A DNA stretch of 64,000 nucleotides from JAQVIJ01 sp041287365 (GTDB lineage Bacteria; Desulfobacterota; Dissulfuribacteria; Dissulfuribacterales; DYLC01): positions 62,001 through 126,000 of the forward strand of contig JBEULL010000017.1 in assembly GCA_041287365.1 (NCBI GenBank), given 5' to 3'. Under the pieces are notes generated by a model. The model saw nothing but the letters and a program-made list of their open reading frames with translations. It did not search any database and was not told the origin of the DNA. Below are positions 1 through 7,726 of this stretch, piece after piece; positions within the stretch are counted from its first letter, which is position 1; every line of letters begins with the position of its first letter. The translations under genes and the position numbers were made by a program.

Positions 1-2787
1 ACCGACGTATCCAATGCCTTAAAAAAGGTCGAGGGTCAGCTTCCCAAGGATATTAGACCACCTCAAATCTTTAAGATTAGCAAGGCGACTCAGCCGGATC
101 TCATTTTGGCGGTGAGGCCTAAAGAAGGCTCACCTTATGACCTGCCGCGCGTTCGGCAGCTGGCGGATAACGAACTTAAGGAAGATCTGCTGCGTATTTC
201 AGAGGTGGCCAATGTGGAGGTGTTCGGTGGCTATAATCCAGAGCTGATCATTGCCATAGACGCAAACAAACTCAACACCTATGGTATCAACCTCACTCAA
301 GTGCTCACAGCAGTTGCCAGCCAAAACCTGAACATTCCCAATGGCTATGTGATTAAGGCAGAAAATCAGTTTATTTTAAAGACTCAAGGGGAGCTTGCTC
401 GCAAGAATGAGGCAGAAGATATGGTCATAGCCCATGTGAATTCAGGGGATGTGCATCTAAGAGATGTGGCAATGGTTCAGACAGGCTATCAGGAGCGGCA
501 GTCCCTGTATCATGGAAATGGCAAACCCGCCATAGGAGTCAGCATTCTTCGCAGCCACTCGGGTCATGATATCGACACCATAGAGGCAGTGGAAAAGGCT
601 TTGCCTGCGCTTAAGGCCAAGTACTCCATGCTGGAGTTCGAGATAGCGGATACACAAAAAGAGCTCATCGAAAAGAGCGTAAACAACATGATAGACGCGC
701 TGAGAGACGCCATTGTCATGACGGTTTTGGTGATCTTTCTGTTTTTGGCGGATGTGCGTGGAATGCTTTTGGCCGCCATCTCCATTCCCTTTACCTATCT
801 TTTGACCTTTGCCATCATGTATATGCTGGGTATGGAGTTCAACATGGTCACTCTCACCGGCATCATTTTGGCCGTGGGTATGCTGTTGGATGATGCCATA
901 GTGGTGTTGGAAAACATCGAGCGTAGATACCATCAAAACAAGGAAGATTTGAAAAGCGCTGTATTTGGTGGCACTGATGAGGTGATGCTTGCCATCTTCT
1001 CCGGCACCTACGCCACTGTTATGGTGCTCTTGCCCATAATATTCATAGGCGGATTCGTGCAGACCATTTTGAGGCCGTTGTCCGTGACCTTGTGTCTGGC
1101 TTTAGGCGTATCATATGTGGTGTCTGTCACGGTTATTCCCCTTTTTGCCCCTCTGATTCTTCGGGCCGAGGCAAGAAAGAACCGTTTTGAACAGCTCGTT
1201 CAGCTTTTTGACAAATACTGTATCGGCCCCATTCGTGACTTCTTTGTGGCAAGTCTTAATGTGGCTCTGCGCCATCGTGCCATCTTTTTGATTCTGGCCA
1301 TCTTAGTGCTTGGAGTAAGTATGAGGCAAATGCCCCTTGTGGGCAGGGATTTGATGCCTCCCATGGATACAGGCATATTTAAGATAAACTTCGAGGCAGA
1401 TTCCAATACCTCTTTGGCCGAGACAGAGCGCATATTGAACCAGATGGAGGCCGTAATTGGCCGTCTGCCTGGAGTCCTGCGCATTTCAACTGTGGTGGGT
1501 TCTGAACCTGGAGTGATCAGCTTTGGAAGCGGCCGTATTCCTCAGCAGGGACAGATCACCGTGCATTTGGTGGATAGGTTTCATCGCAAGAAGACCCTGT
1601 GGCAGGTGGAGGACCAGCTGCGCAAGGAGTTTGCAGGCATTTTAGGACTTAAGTATGTGGATGTCTTTGATTATGGTGCTACAGCCCTTTCTTCCATCAA
1701 GGCCACAGTGGATATACTGATAAGCGGACCTGATGTGCAAGTGATAGACAAAATCGGAGAAGATGTTATGTCCAGACTGCAAGGCGTAAAGGGGTTGGAG
1801 AGCATCGCCAGAAGCTGGACATTGGACAAACGAGAGCTGGCCTTTAGTGTCAACATTGAAAAGGCGGCTATCTATGGTATGTCGCCTGTGACCATATCCC
1901 AGCAGGTGGCGGCAGCAGTGCGTGGGGGTGTGGTCTCGGTGTTTCGAGTGCCCGGTCAAGACGGCTATGGCATTCGTGTGCAGTATGACCCTCGATTTCG
2001 CAATAATGTGCCTGCCATTGAGTCCATGCTCATACAGACACCCAAAGGAGCCGCGCCTCTCAAGGAACTGGGGGAAATCTCTGTGCTAAAGGCCCAGACC
2101 AGCTTGACGCGTCAGTACCTACAGCCCACATTAGACATTTATGGTTACAGAAGCCTTGCCGCTGTCTCACACATTCACGAAGATATTGATAAGGCATTAA
2201 GCGGGCTTAAGCTGCCACCCGGTTATACCTTGAGGCACGAAGGGGACCTGAAGCAGATGAAGGAATCCTTTGGTAGGCTACTTGCGGCATTGGCAATCGG
2301 TTTGATTTTATTGTATTTTTCTTTAGTGCCAGCCTTTGATTCCTGGATTCATCCGCTTACCATCATGTCGGCCATTCCTTTGGGTTTGATAGGCGCGGTT
2401 TGGTCCATGTTAATTGCAGGCAAACACCAGTGCATGCCATCCTTCATGGGCATGATACTTTTGGCGGGTATAGTGGTGAAAAACTCCATCTTGCTCATAG
2501 ACTTTATTCAGGAGGCTCGAAAAAAGGGTTTGAATGTACAAACCGCCATTGTGGAGAGTGTGCGCATTCGTACTCGGCCCATTTTCATGACAGCCGTGGG
2601 CACAAGCGTGGGTATGATTCCCATCGCATTGGAGTGGGCCATTGGTCTTGAGAGGCTTTCACCTCTGGCAGTGGTGGCCATAGGAGGGCTCATGGTCTCC
2701 ACATTTTTGACATTGATCTATGTGCCGATACTTTATAGCCTGTTTGAGGATGTGAGGATGAGGGTGAGCAAAAATAAGAGTTGGTAA
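1..2787 (+). CDS. RND efflux pump inner-membrane permease (AcrB/HAE family), 5' truncated by the window edge
   Basis: The reading frame is open from base 1, so the gene starts upstream; 928 residues are present and about 100 N-terminal residues of a roughly 1030-residue family are missing. The family is a proton-driven trimeric inner-membrane exporter working with a periplasmic adaptor and an outer-membrane channel. Visible hallmarks are the TM4 region with GMLLDDAIVVLENIERR, which matches the hydrophobe/amphiphile (HAE) branch rather than metal-exporting CzcA. Two periplasmic porter regions and a second TM bundle containing GIVVKNSILLIDF are also present. The gene ends at TAA 2785-2787 with no coupled gene downstream. 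The adaptor is presumably upstream, outside the window. The substrate cannot be told from sequence. Confidence 0.93.
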   Translation, partial: TDVSNALKKVEGQLPKDIRPPQIFKISKATQPDLILAVRPKEGSPYDLPRVRQLADNELKEDLLRISEVANVEVFGGYNPELIIAIDANKLNTYGINLTQVLTAVASQNLNIPNGYVIKAENQFILKTQGELARKNEAEDMVIAHVNSGDVHLRDVAMVQTGYQERQSLYHGNGKPAIGVSILRSHSGHDIDTIEAVEKALPALKAKYSMLEFEIADTQKELIEKSVNNMIDALRDAIVMTVLVIFLFLADVRGMLLAAISIPFTYLLTFAIMYMLGMEFNMVTLTGIILAVGMLLDDAIVVLENIERRYHQNKEDLKSAVFGGTDEVMLAIFSGTYATVMVLLPIIFIGGFVQTILRPLSVTLCLALGVSYVVSVTVIPLFAPLILRAEARKNRFEQLVQLFDKYCIGPIRDFFVASLNVALRHRAIFLILAILVLGVSMRQMPLVGRDLMPPMDTGIFKINFEADSNTSLAETERILNQMEAVIGRLPGVLRISTVVGSEPGVISFGSGRIPQQGQITVHLVDRFHRKKTLWQVEDQLRKEFAGILGLKYVDVFDYGATALSSIKATVDILISGPDVQVIDKIGEDVMSRLQGVKGLESIARSWTLDKRELAFSVNIEKAAIYGMSPVTISQQVAAAVRGGVVSVFRVPGQDGYGIRVQYDPRFRNNVPAIESMLIQTPKGAAPLKELGEISVLKAQTSLTRQYLQPTLDIYGYRSLAAVSHIHEDIDKALSGLKLPPGYTLRHEGDLKQMKESFGRLLAALAIGLILLYFSLVPAFDSWIHPLTIMSAIPLGLIGAVWSMLIAGKHQCMPSFMGMILLAGIVVKNSILLIDFIQEARKKGLNVQTAIVESVRIRTRPIFMTAVGTSVGMIPIALEWAIGLERLSPLAVVAIGGLMVSTFLTLIYVPILYSLFEDVRMRVSKNKSW

Positions 2788-3258
2788 TTACGTGGGGAAA
2801 CCTTTTTGTAAGGAGGGTTCTCCCCACACCCATTTCTCAACAACTTTAATTCAACTATTAAAGTTGTTAAAAAGAAAAAAGAAATGCCTGTCTCCTTTTT
2901 TATGCCCTCTGGTCTTGAATCGACCTCAACGCTTCATATCTCAAAGAAAATTAGCCCGTTCTATATATTCTATTCAAGTTCAGCGATGAGATATATGTCC
3001 GGGGTATCTTTCTTAAATTTCCCATCTATGGCGGAACAGAAGCGACTTAGTGCAGTAAAGGAGAAACGCTATCCCTCTTTAGCCGCTGTCAGCAATTACG
3101 GAAACTGTGCAGGAAGCGGCATGGACGGCCGCGAAGAGGTCTGGGGAGCAGGTGTAATTGTTTGTTTTTGTTACTTGATAGATATCTCCTTTATTACCAT
3201 TGACTTTTCCAAAATATAACTTAACATTTGCTCATAAGTCCAATCAAGGAGGTAGCAA
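2788..3258. other. Intergenic region with an AT-rich palindrome, no recognisable gene
   Basis: This 471-bp gap carries a perfect 11-bp inverted repeat, AACAACTTTAA at 2839-2849 and TTAAAGTTGTT at 2858-2868, with an 8-nt spacer. It is followed by an A-rich tract rather than a T-run, so it is a poor + strand terminator and could be an operator. An open frame at 2884-3219 has no recognisable domain and no convincing ribosome binding site, so I do not call it. The ribosome binding site of the next gene (aaggagg, 3246-3252) lies at the right end. Confidence 0.5.
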
Positions 3259-3912
3259 ATGAGAATCGCCGTCAGTGCAACAGGTCAGGACATGGATTCT
3301 GTTTTGGATTCCAGATTCGGCAGGGCAAATTATCTGCTCATTGTAGAGACCGATACCATGGAGGTGGTGAAGGTCATAGACAACCGGGCATCCCAGAATG
3401 CCGCTCATGGAGCAGGGATAAATGCCGCCGGCATGGTTGTGGATGCAGGGGCACAGGCGTTGCTCACGGGTCAGGTGGGGCCTAAGGCCTTTGCTGTACT
3501 GGATGCCGCCGGAGTGAGGGTAGTTTCTGGCATGAGCGGAACAGTAAGAGATGCGGTGGAGCGCTTCAAGCAAGGGAATATGAACGCGTCTTCTGGGCCG
3601 GATGTAGATGCTCACAGCAATATTGTTATGTCTCCTTCTACCACGAGGTCTGGTGGGCCATATCAGGGCGCATGGCCAGGCGCTGAAGGCATAGGCCGCG
3701 GTTTCGGTGGTGGTCGTGGTTTCGGTGGTGGAGGTGGTGTCGGCCGTGGCAGGGGGCGCTGTGCCGCAATGATTATGGGAATTGGCCGTGCCTTCCAGTG
3801 CATGGGTAGAAACCTCGGGCTCAACATCAGAAGGAGGGCGCGGAATCTGTCTTGCATAAGTGGTGTTGGACGTTTTTCAAGAAGAAGGCCAATGAGGGGT
3901 CTGGGGTTGTGA
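3259..3912 (+). CDS. NifX/NafY-type dinitrogenase iron-molybdenum cofactor domain protein with Gly/Arg-rich tail
   Basis: Residues 1 to about 110 form a NifX/NifB C-terminal-like fold (the dinitrogenase Fe-Mo cofactor biosynthesis domain family). It starts MRIAVSATG and contains SRFGRANYLLIVE, GAGINAAGMVVDAGAQALLTGQVGPKAF in short blocks, and a final amphipathic helix ending near RFKQGN. Such domains bind Fe-S or Fe-Mo clusters or act as carriers. No nif genes are nearby, so a nitrogenase role is unlikely. From about residue 130 the protein becomes a low-complexity Gly-Arg tail with repeated GFGGG and RGRG units and a few Cys. The start is fixed by aaggagg 7 nt upstream of the ATG. The TGA overlaps the GTG start of the next ATPase gene. 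This NifX plus tandem MinD-ATPase arrangement is common in sulfate reducers, and its exact function is unknown. Confidence 0.8.
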   Translation: MRIAVSATGQDMDSVLDSRFGRANYLLIVETDTMEVVKVIDNRASQNAAHGAGINAAGMVVDAGAQALLTGQVGPKAFAVLDAAGVRVVSGMSGTVRDAVERFKQGNMNASSGPDVDAHSNIVMSPSTTRSGGPYQGAWPGAEGIGRGFGGGRGFGGGGGVGRGRGRCAAMIMGIGRAFQCMGRNLGLNIRRRARNLSCISGVGRFSRRRPMRGLGL

Positions 3913-4748
3913 AAATCGCCATTGCAAGCGGCAAGGGAGGAACTGGCAAGACCACTGTGGCTGTGAGTCTTGCCCTTGCTGCCCGAGGCAAGAGGGCCAT
4001 CGTGGATTGTGATGTGGAGGAACCCAACTGCCACATCTTCCTGAAGCCGGTCATAGAGAAACGCATAGTTGTCACCATGCCTGTTCCGGCTGTGGACATG
4101 TCTCGTTGTAATTTTTGTAAAAAATGTCAAGAAATCTGCCAATTCAAGGCGATAGCCGTATTTGGTAGGCATGTAATGACCTTTTCCGAGATGTGTCATG
4201 GATGCGGCGGCTGCATGTTGATCTGTCCTCAAAAGGCCATTTCAGAAGGAAAACGTGAGATAGGTGTGGTACAAGAGGGCACGGCCAATGGGCTTTTGTT
4301 CATCGAAGGCCGTCTGCGTGTGGGCGAGGCTATGTCTCCACCTCTCATTCATGCGGTGCAGGCCCAGATTAGCGACTTCGAGCAATCGGGGGGGCTTGTG
4401 ATAGTGGATGCACCTCCAGGCACATCTTGTCCAGTGATTGCCTCGATACGCCGGGCAAATTACACTATTTTGGTGACCGAACCCACGCCATTTGGCCTGC
4501 ATGACTTGAAATTGGCCGTGGGTGTACTGCAAAAGCTTGGTCAGCCCTTTGGTGTGGTCTTGAATCGAGCCGATATGGGAAGCGATGAGACCGAGAGGTG
4601 GTGCGAGGCGAACGGCATTTCCATACTCATGAGAATACCCTTTGACCGCAGAATAGCCCAGGGATACTCAAGGGGCGAGCCGCTTTTCTACAGCAGACCG
4701 GATCTGCGTGAACGGTTCGAGGCCCTTTTGAAGGAGGTCTCCTCATGA
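3909..4748 (+). CDS. MinD/Mrp-superfamily P-loop ATPase with inserted 2[4Fe-4S] ferredoxin domain (first copy)
   Basis: This is a deviant-Walker-A ATPase: VKIAIASGKGGTGKTT near the N-terminus, VDCDVEEPN for the switch region, and VIVDAPPGTSCPV for Walker B. A ferredoxin insert at about residues 60-115 carries CNFCKKCQEIC and CHGCGGCMLIC. Relatives are thought to load or transfer Fe-S clusters or to drive conformational change in redox enzymes. I chose the GTG at 3909 because translation then begins directly at the conserved VKIAIASGKGG. It also gives a GTGA overlap with the upstream stop, a sign of translational coupling. An upstream in-frame ATG at 3852 would add 19 unconserved residues. The last codons overlap the next ATPase by ATGA. 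The target protein is unknown. Confidence 0.85.
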   Translation: MKIAIASGKGGTGKTTVAVSLALAARGKRAIVDCDVEEPNCHIFLKPVIEKRIVVTMPVPAVDMSRCNFCKKCQEICQFKAIAVFGRHVMTFSEMCHGCGGCMLICPQKAISEGKREIGVVQEGTANGLLFIEGRLRVGEAMSPPLIHAVQAQISDFEQSGGLVIVDAPPGTSCPVIASIRRANYTILVTEPTPFGLHDLKLAVGVLQKLGQPFGVVLNRADMGSDETERWCEANGISILMRIPFDRRIAQGYSRGEPLFYSRPDLRERFEALLKEVSS

Positions 4749-5602
4749 AAGAGATAGTTGTCATAAGCGGCAAGGGTGGCACAGGCAAGACCAGCATCAC
4801 GGCCAGTTTAGCGGTTCTTCTTCCCAGGAAGGTGATAGCCGATTGTGATGTGGATGCGGCGGATCTGCACCTCATTTTGAGGCCCGAAATTCAGGAGCGC
4901 CATGATTTTTACGCTGGCATTCGCCCCGTGATAGACGAATCGGCCTGCACTGGCTGCGGCATATGCAAGGATGTCTGTCGATTCAATGCGGTTGCCATCA
5001 GGGATGTAGCGGAGATAGACGATTTCAACTGCGAAGGCTGTGGTGTATGTGCCCATTTCTGCCCTGTCAGCGCCATTTCAATACAAGAAAATATCTGCGG
5101 GCAGTGGTATATCTCTCAAACCAATTATGGCCCCATGGTGCATGCCGCCCTGGGCATAGGAGAGGAGAATTCGGGAAAATTAGTGACCCAGGTTAAGGAA
5201 AAGGCTAGAAAACTCGCCGAGGCCCAGGGAGCCGATTTTATCCTCGTAGATGGCCCGCCTGGCATCGGATGTCCGGTCATAGCCTCTATCTCCAATGCCA
5301 ATGTGGTTCTCATTGTGATCGAGCCGACCCTTTCGGGCCTGCATGATTTGGAGAGGGTCCTGAGCCTTGTACAACACTTCAAGATTCCTCCCCTTGTGTG
5401 CATCAATAAGTGGGACATCAACCCGGAGGTTTCACAGGAGATAGAGACAAGATGCGCCCAAAAAGGTGTGAAACTCGCTGGAAGGATTCCATTTGACGAG
5501 GCCATGGCCAAAAGTGTGGTAGCAGGCCTGCCTATTGTAAGCTACGATGTCTGCAGTCTCGGGGCAATGGCCATAAAGGAGCTCTGTCTGACGATAGAAT
5601 GA
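4745..5602 (+). CDS. MinD/Mrp-superfamily P-loop ATPase with inserted ferredoxin domain (second copy)
   Basis: This is a paralogue of the preceding gene with the same plan: ISGKGGTGKTS (P-loop), DCDVDAADLHL, CTGCGICKDVC and CEGCGVCAHFC for two [4Fe-4S] clusters at about residues 62-100, then LVDGPPGIGCPV (Walker B). It begins at ATG 4745, which overlaps the upstream TGA (ATGA), so the pair is almost certainly co-translated and may act as a heterodimer. MinD-type ATPases work as dimers, so two non-identical copies beside a NifX-like cluster carrier suggest an Fe-S or cofactor assembly module. That last step is inference. Confidence 0.85.
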   Translation: MKEIVVISGKGGTGKTSITASLAVLLPRKVIADCDVDAADLHLILRPEIQERHDFYAGIRPVIDESACTGCGICKDVCRFNAVAIRDVAEIDDFNCEGCGVCAHFCPVSAISIQENICGQWYISQTNYGPMVHAALGIGEENSGKLVTQVKEKARKLAEAQGADFILVDGPPGIGCPVIASISNANVVLIVIEPTLSGLHDLERVLSLVQHFKIPPLVCINKWDINPEVSQEIETRCAQKGVKLAGRIPFDEAMAKSVVAGLPIVSYDVCSLGAMAIKELCLTIE

Positions 5603-5880
5603 GGTATAGAGGCTGTGGCAGTCCGTGCAGCCGCCTGCACTCAAGGCACTTGCCGCAGGCAGGATATCGTGGTTCAGTTTGAAGGTAGTCATGGCGCTGA
5701 TGAATGCTTTGATTTCTTACGCACCGGCTCATATGCAAATAGGGGCTGATGTTCCATGTGGCCAGGCTGGCCTCGCCGTAAGGTGCGCAAATCTCAACCC
5801 ATGGGGCGTAGTTCAATGAAGCCGCGATAACGAGAGGCGCAGCGCAACACAGCAGTTGGCGAGTTTTTGCTACGCCATCA
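5600..5880 (-). pseudogene. Decayed remnant of a c-type cytochrome gene
   Basis: Reading the minus strand, one frame from about 5880 to 5720 gives a hydrophobic stretch (LLCCAAPLVIAASLNY). A second frame, starting right after a TAA at about 5717-5719, gives EIKAFISAMTTFKLNHDI followed by LPAASALSAGGCTDCHS. CTDCH at 5615-5629 is a heme-binding CxxCH site, and the upstream block with Lys-Leu-Asn-His resembles the C-terminal region of multiheme cytochromes of sulfate reducers. The two frames do not join without an indel, there is no start or ribosome binding site, and the 3' side runs into the ATPase stop. I read it as a frameshifted fragment left after deletion. The family assignment rests on one heme motif and the flanking style, so it is tentative. 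Confidence 0.5.
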
Positions 5881-5906
5881 TAGTTGATTAGTATTTTTGC
5901 GTGGAT

Positions 5907-5931
5907 CCCGCTTCAAAGAGCGGGGTTTTTT
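5907..5931 (+). terminator. Rho-independent terminator of the NifX-ATPase operon
   Basis: Stem cccgct (5907-5912), 6-nt loop, agcggg (5919-5924), then g and six T on the + strand. The U-tract polarity fits the + strand operon ending at 5602. On the minus strand the stem is followed by atccacg, so it would not serve the response regulator gene ending at 5934. Confidence 0.75.
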
Positions 5932-5933
5932 GT

Positions 5934-6299
5934 TCAACCGTGCAGGGCGCGTTCGATGGATGCCTTCAATTCCTTTATCTTGACCGGTTTAGGGAAAAAA
6001 TCGTACACATCTGATCTCAGTGCCTCTATAGCGGTTTCAAGATTTGCAAAGGCGGTGATCATGATGACTTTTGTATCGGGGTAAAGATTTTTAACAGTTT
6101 TCAGAACATCCATGCCATCCAATCCCTTCATTTTATAATCTGTTACAATCACATCGAATTTTTTTTCTTTAAGCCGATCAAGAGCTGGTTCTGCACTTAG
6201 AAACGTCTCAACTTCATATCCTGACTGTTCTAGGGATAATTTTGACATATCACAAACTATCTTTTCATCATCAATGACCATTATTTGTGGTTTACTCAT
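5934..6299 (-). CDS. Single-domain response regulator (CheY-like receiver)
   Basis: This is a 121-residue receiver domain with no output domain. Acidic pocket residues are D10 and D11 (MVIDDE), the phosphoacceptor is D54 (IVTDYKM), the switch threonine is T82 (MITAFA) and the invariant lysine is K104 (PKPVK). It overlaps the 3' end of the histidine kinase gene by 8 bp and is its obvious partner. With no DNA-binding domain the signal must go to a protein target. Two membrane proteins encoded just upstream in the same run are plausible targets, by position only. Confidence 0.92.
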   Translation of the reverse strand: MSKPQIMVIDDEKIVCDMSKLSLEQSGYEVETFLSAEPALDRLKEKKFDVIVTDYKMKGLDGMDVLKTVKNLYPDTKVIMITAFANLETAIEALRSDVYDFFPKPVKIKELKASIERALHG

Positions 6300-7719
6300 T
6301 TGTTTTGCTCCTTTCTATCTTGTTATAAATTGGTAATCTTATGGTAAACGTTGTGCCTTTGCCAACTTCGCTTTCAACTGTGATATCGCCATAATGATTT
6401 TTAATTATGCCATAACTTACCGATAGACCAAGTCCTGTGCCTCCCTCACCCTTTGTGCTGAAAAATGGATCGAATATATGTTGAAGCAATTCAGGCGGTA
6501 TTCCTTTCCCAGTATCTGTAACAGTTATTTTGATATATTTCTTACTTTCATCTAAGTCTGAAGCTATGATAAGTTTACCGTTCTTCGTCATTGCTTGTAC
6601 TGCATTTGTTATTAAGTTTACCAGCACTTGTTGTATTTGATTTTTATCTATAAAGCTTAGTGGTAAATTATTCTTGAGTTCAAGTTGTGTTTCGATGTTT
6701 GAAACATATAGCATATTCTGCGTTAATTTGACAGCTTTTTGTATAACTGTATTGATATCAATCTGCTCCAAGTGTGGTTCTTTGGGTTTAGAGAAATCAA
6801 GAAAATTTTTTACAATCTCCTTCATTCTATCGGTTTCATCTTCAACTTTATTCATAAAGTCTATTCTGTCATCTCGGCTTAAATTATCGTAAAGTTCTAT
6901 ATAGGTTTGAGCAAGCATTGATATATTATTAAGAGGATTTGTTAATTCATGTGCAACTCCAGCAGTCATTACTCCTATTGATGCTAATTTTTTTGATTGT
7001 ATAAGTTGTTCCTCTCTATTTTTTAATTCATTTGACATAAAATTTATGGCTTTGATTACAGAATTGCATTCTTCATCGGGTGTTACTTCTTCTATTGTTT
7101 GGAAATTACCTTCAGATATTGATAATGTTAACTTTTCTATCAATTTTAATGATTGCAATATTTTTTTGGATATTAGATGACTTATTATAATGCTTGAAAG
7201 TATAATTATCCAAAATGAATGTAGCAATATTTTTTTGGAATTCATGATTAGTTCATTGGTGTGAGTTCGTTCGAGTCGCGTTATTTGCTCCGAAAATTCT
7301 CTTAATTTTTTCCCTGCTTCTCTTATGCTATTCTCTGTTTGTTCATTGTTGATTTTAGCCTCATCTATTTCCGATATTAATGCGATTACATTGGTATAGT
7401 CATTAAGATTTTTATTGAGTGTTTGGAATTTGTCTTCGCCGACCGCTTTGATTATGTCTTCTTTGACATTATCTATCGAATATCTTATTTCATGTATCTT
7501 GTTCAAGATATCATACAGATTCATTTTGTTTCTATAGAGAAAATAGTTTTTTTCGGTCAATCGTATCTCTAAAAAAGAGGCATTTAGGTCGTCCGCTATC
7601 TGTATGAATCTTAATTTTGTCAGTACAAGATTGAGGTTTTGAAGGGCGAAGGAAATGACGATAACTAGCAACATGATGTTGAAAAAATTGGACAAGATGA
7701 TTCGGTGTTCTATTTTCAT
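6292..7719 (-). CDS. Membrane-bound sensor histidine kinase
   Basis: This is a 475-residue kinase. TM1 is at about residues 8-30, a helical sensor domain follows (31-164), TM2 is at 165-184, and a HAMP-like linker runs to about 237. HisKA has the phosphoacceptor H257 in VAHELTNPL. HATPase_c has the N box NLITNAVQAM (368-377), G1 DTGKGIP, F box DPFFSTK and G2 GTGLGLS. The extracytoplasmic region is about 130 residues, mostly Leu/Ile/Asn/Lys, and looks four-helix-bundle-like with no known ligand domain. Base composition is strikingly AT-rich compared with the roughly 50% GC genes on both sides, with many AAA, AAT and ATT codons, which suggests recent acquisition. It lies 7 bp downstream of the MshEN-DUF202 gene. 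Confidence 0.92.
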   Translation of the reverse strand: MKIEHRIILSNFFNIMLLVIVISFALQNLNLVLTKLRFIQIADDLNASFLEIRLTEKNYFLYRNKMNLYDILNKIHEIRYSIDNVKEDIIKAVGEDKFQTLNKNLNDYTNVIALISEIDEAKINNEQTENSIREAGKKLREFSEQITRLERTHTNELIMNSKKILLHSFWIIILSSIIISHLISKKILQSLKLIEKLTLSISEGNFQTIEEVTPDEECNSVIKAINFMSNELKNREEQLIQSKKLASIGVMTAGVAHELTNPLNNISMLAQTYIELYDNLSRDDRIDFMNKVEDETDRMKEIVKNFLDFSKPKEPHLEQIDINTVIQKAVKLTQNMLYVSNIETQLELKNNLPLSFIDKNQIQQVLVNLITNAVQAMTKNGKLIIASDLDESKKYIKITVTDTGKGIPPELLQHIFDPFFSTKGEGGTGLGLSVSYGIIKNHYGDITVESEVGKGTTFTIRLPIYNKIERSKTNE

Positions 7720-7726
7720 AACAATC

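Noticed and set aside
1..2787. Heavy-metal (CzcA) type RND pump
   Set aside because: The TM4 motif DDAIVVLENIERR is of the HAE type; the CzcA-type TM4 motif is absent.
3020..3160. Possible riboswitch or structured leader before the NifX-like gene
   Set aside because: Only a short GCGGC/GCCGC hairpin could be drawn; no consensus core of a known class was seen.
2884..3219. Open frame of 111 codons after the RND gene
   Set aside because: No recognisable domain, no ribosome binding site, unlike neighbouring codon use; treated as chance open frame.
5532..5816. QueC-like C-terminus from CGKCLECRR in one minus-strand frame
   Set aside because: The overlapping frame with CTDCH and its flanking block is more convincing as a cytochrome, and the QueC frame lacks other QueC blocks.
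5907..5931. Terminator for the response regulator gene
   Set aside because: On the minus strand the stem lacks a following T-run; its polarity fits the + strand operon.
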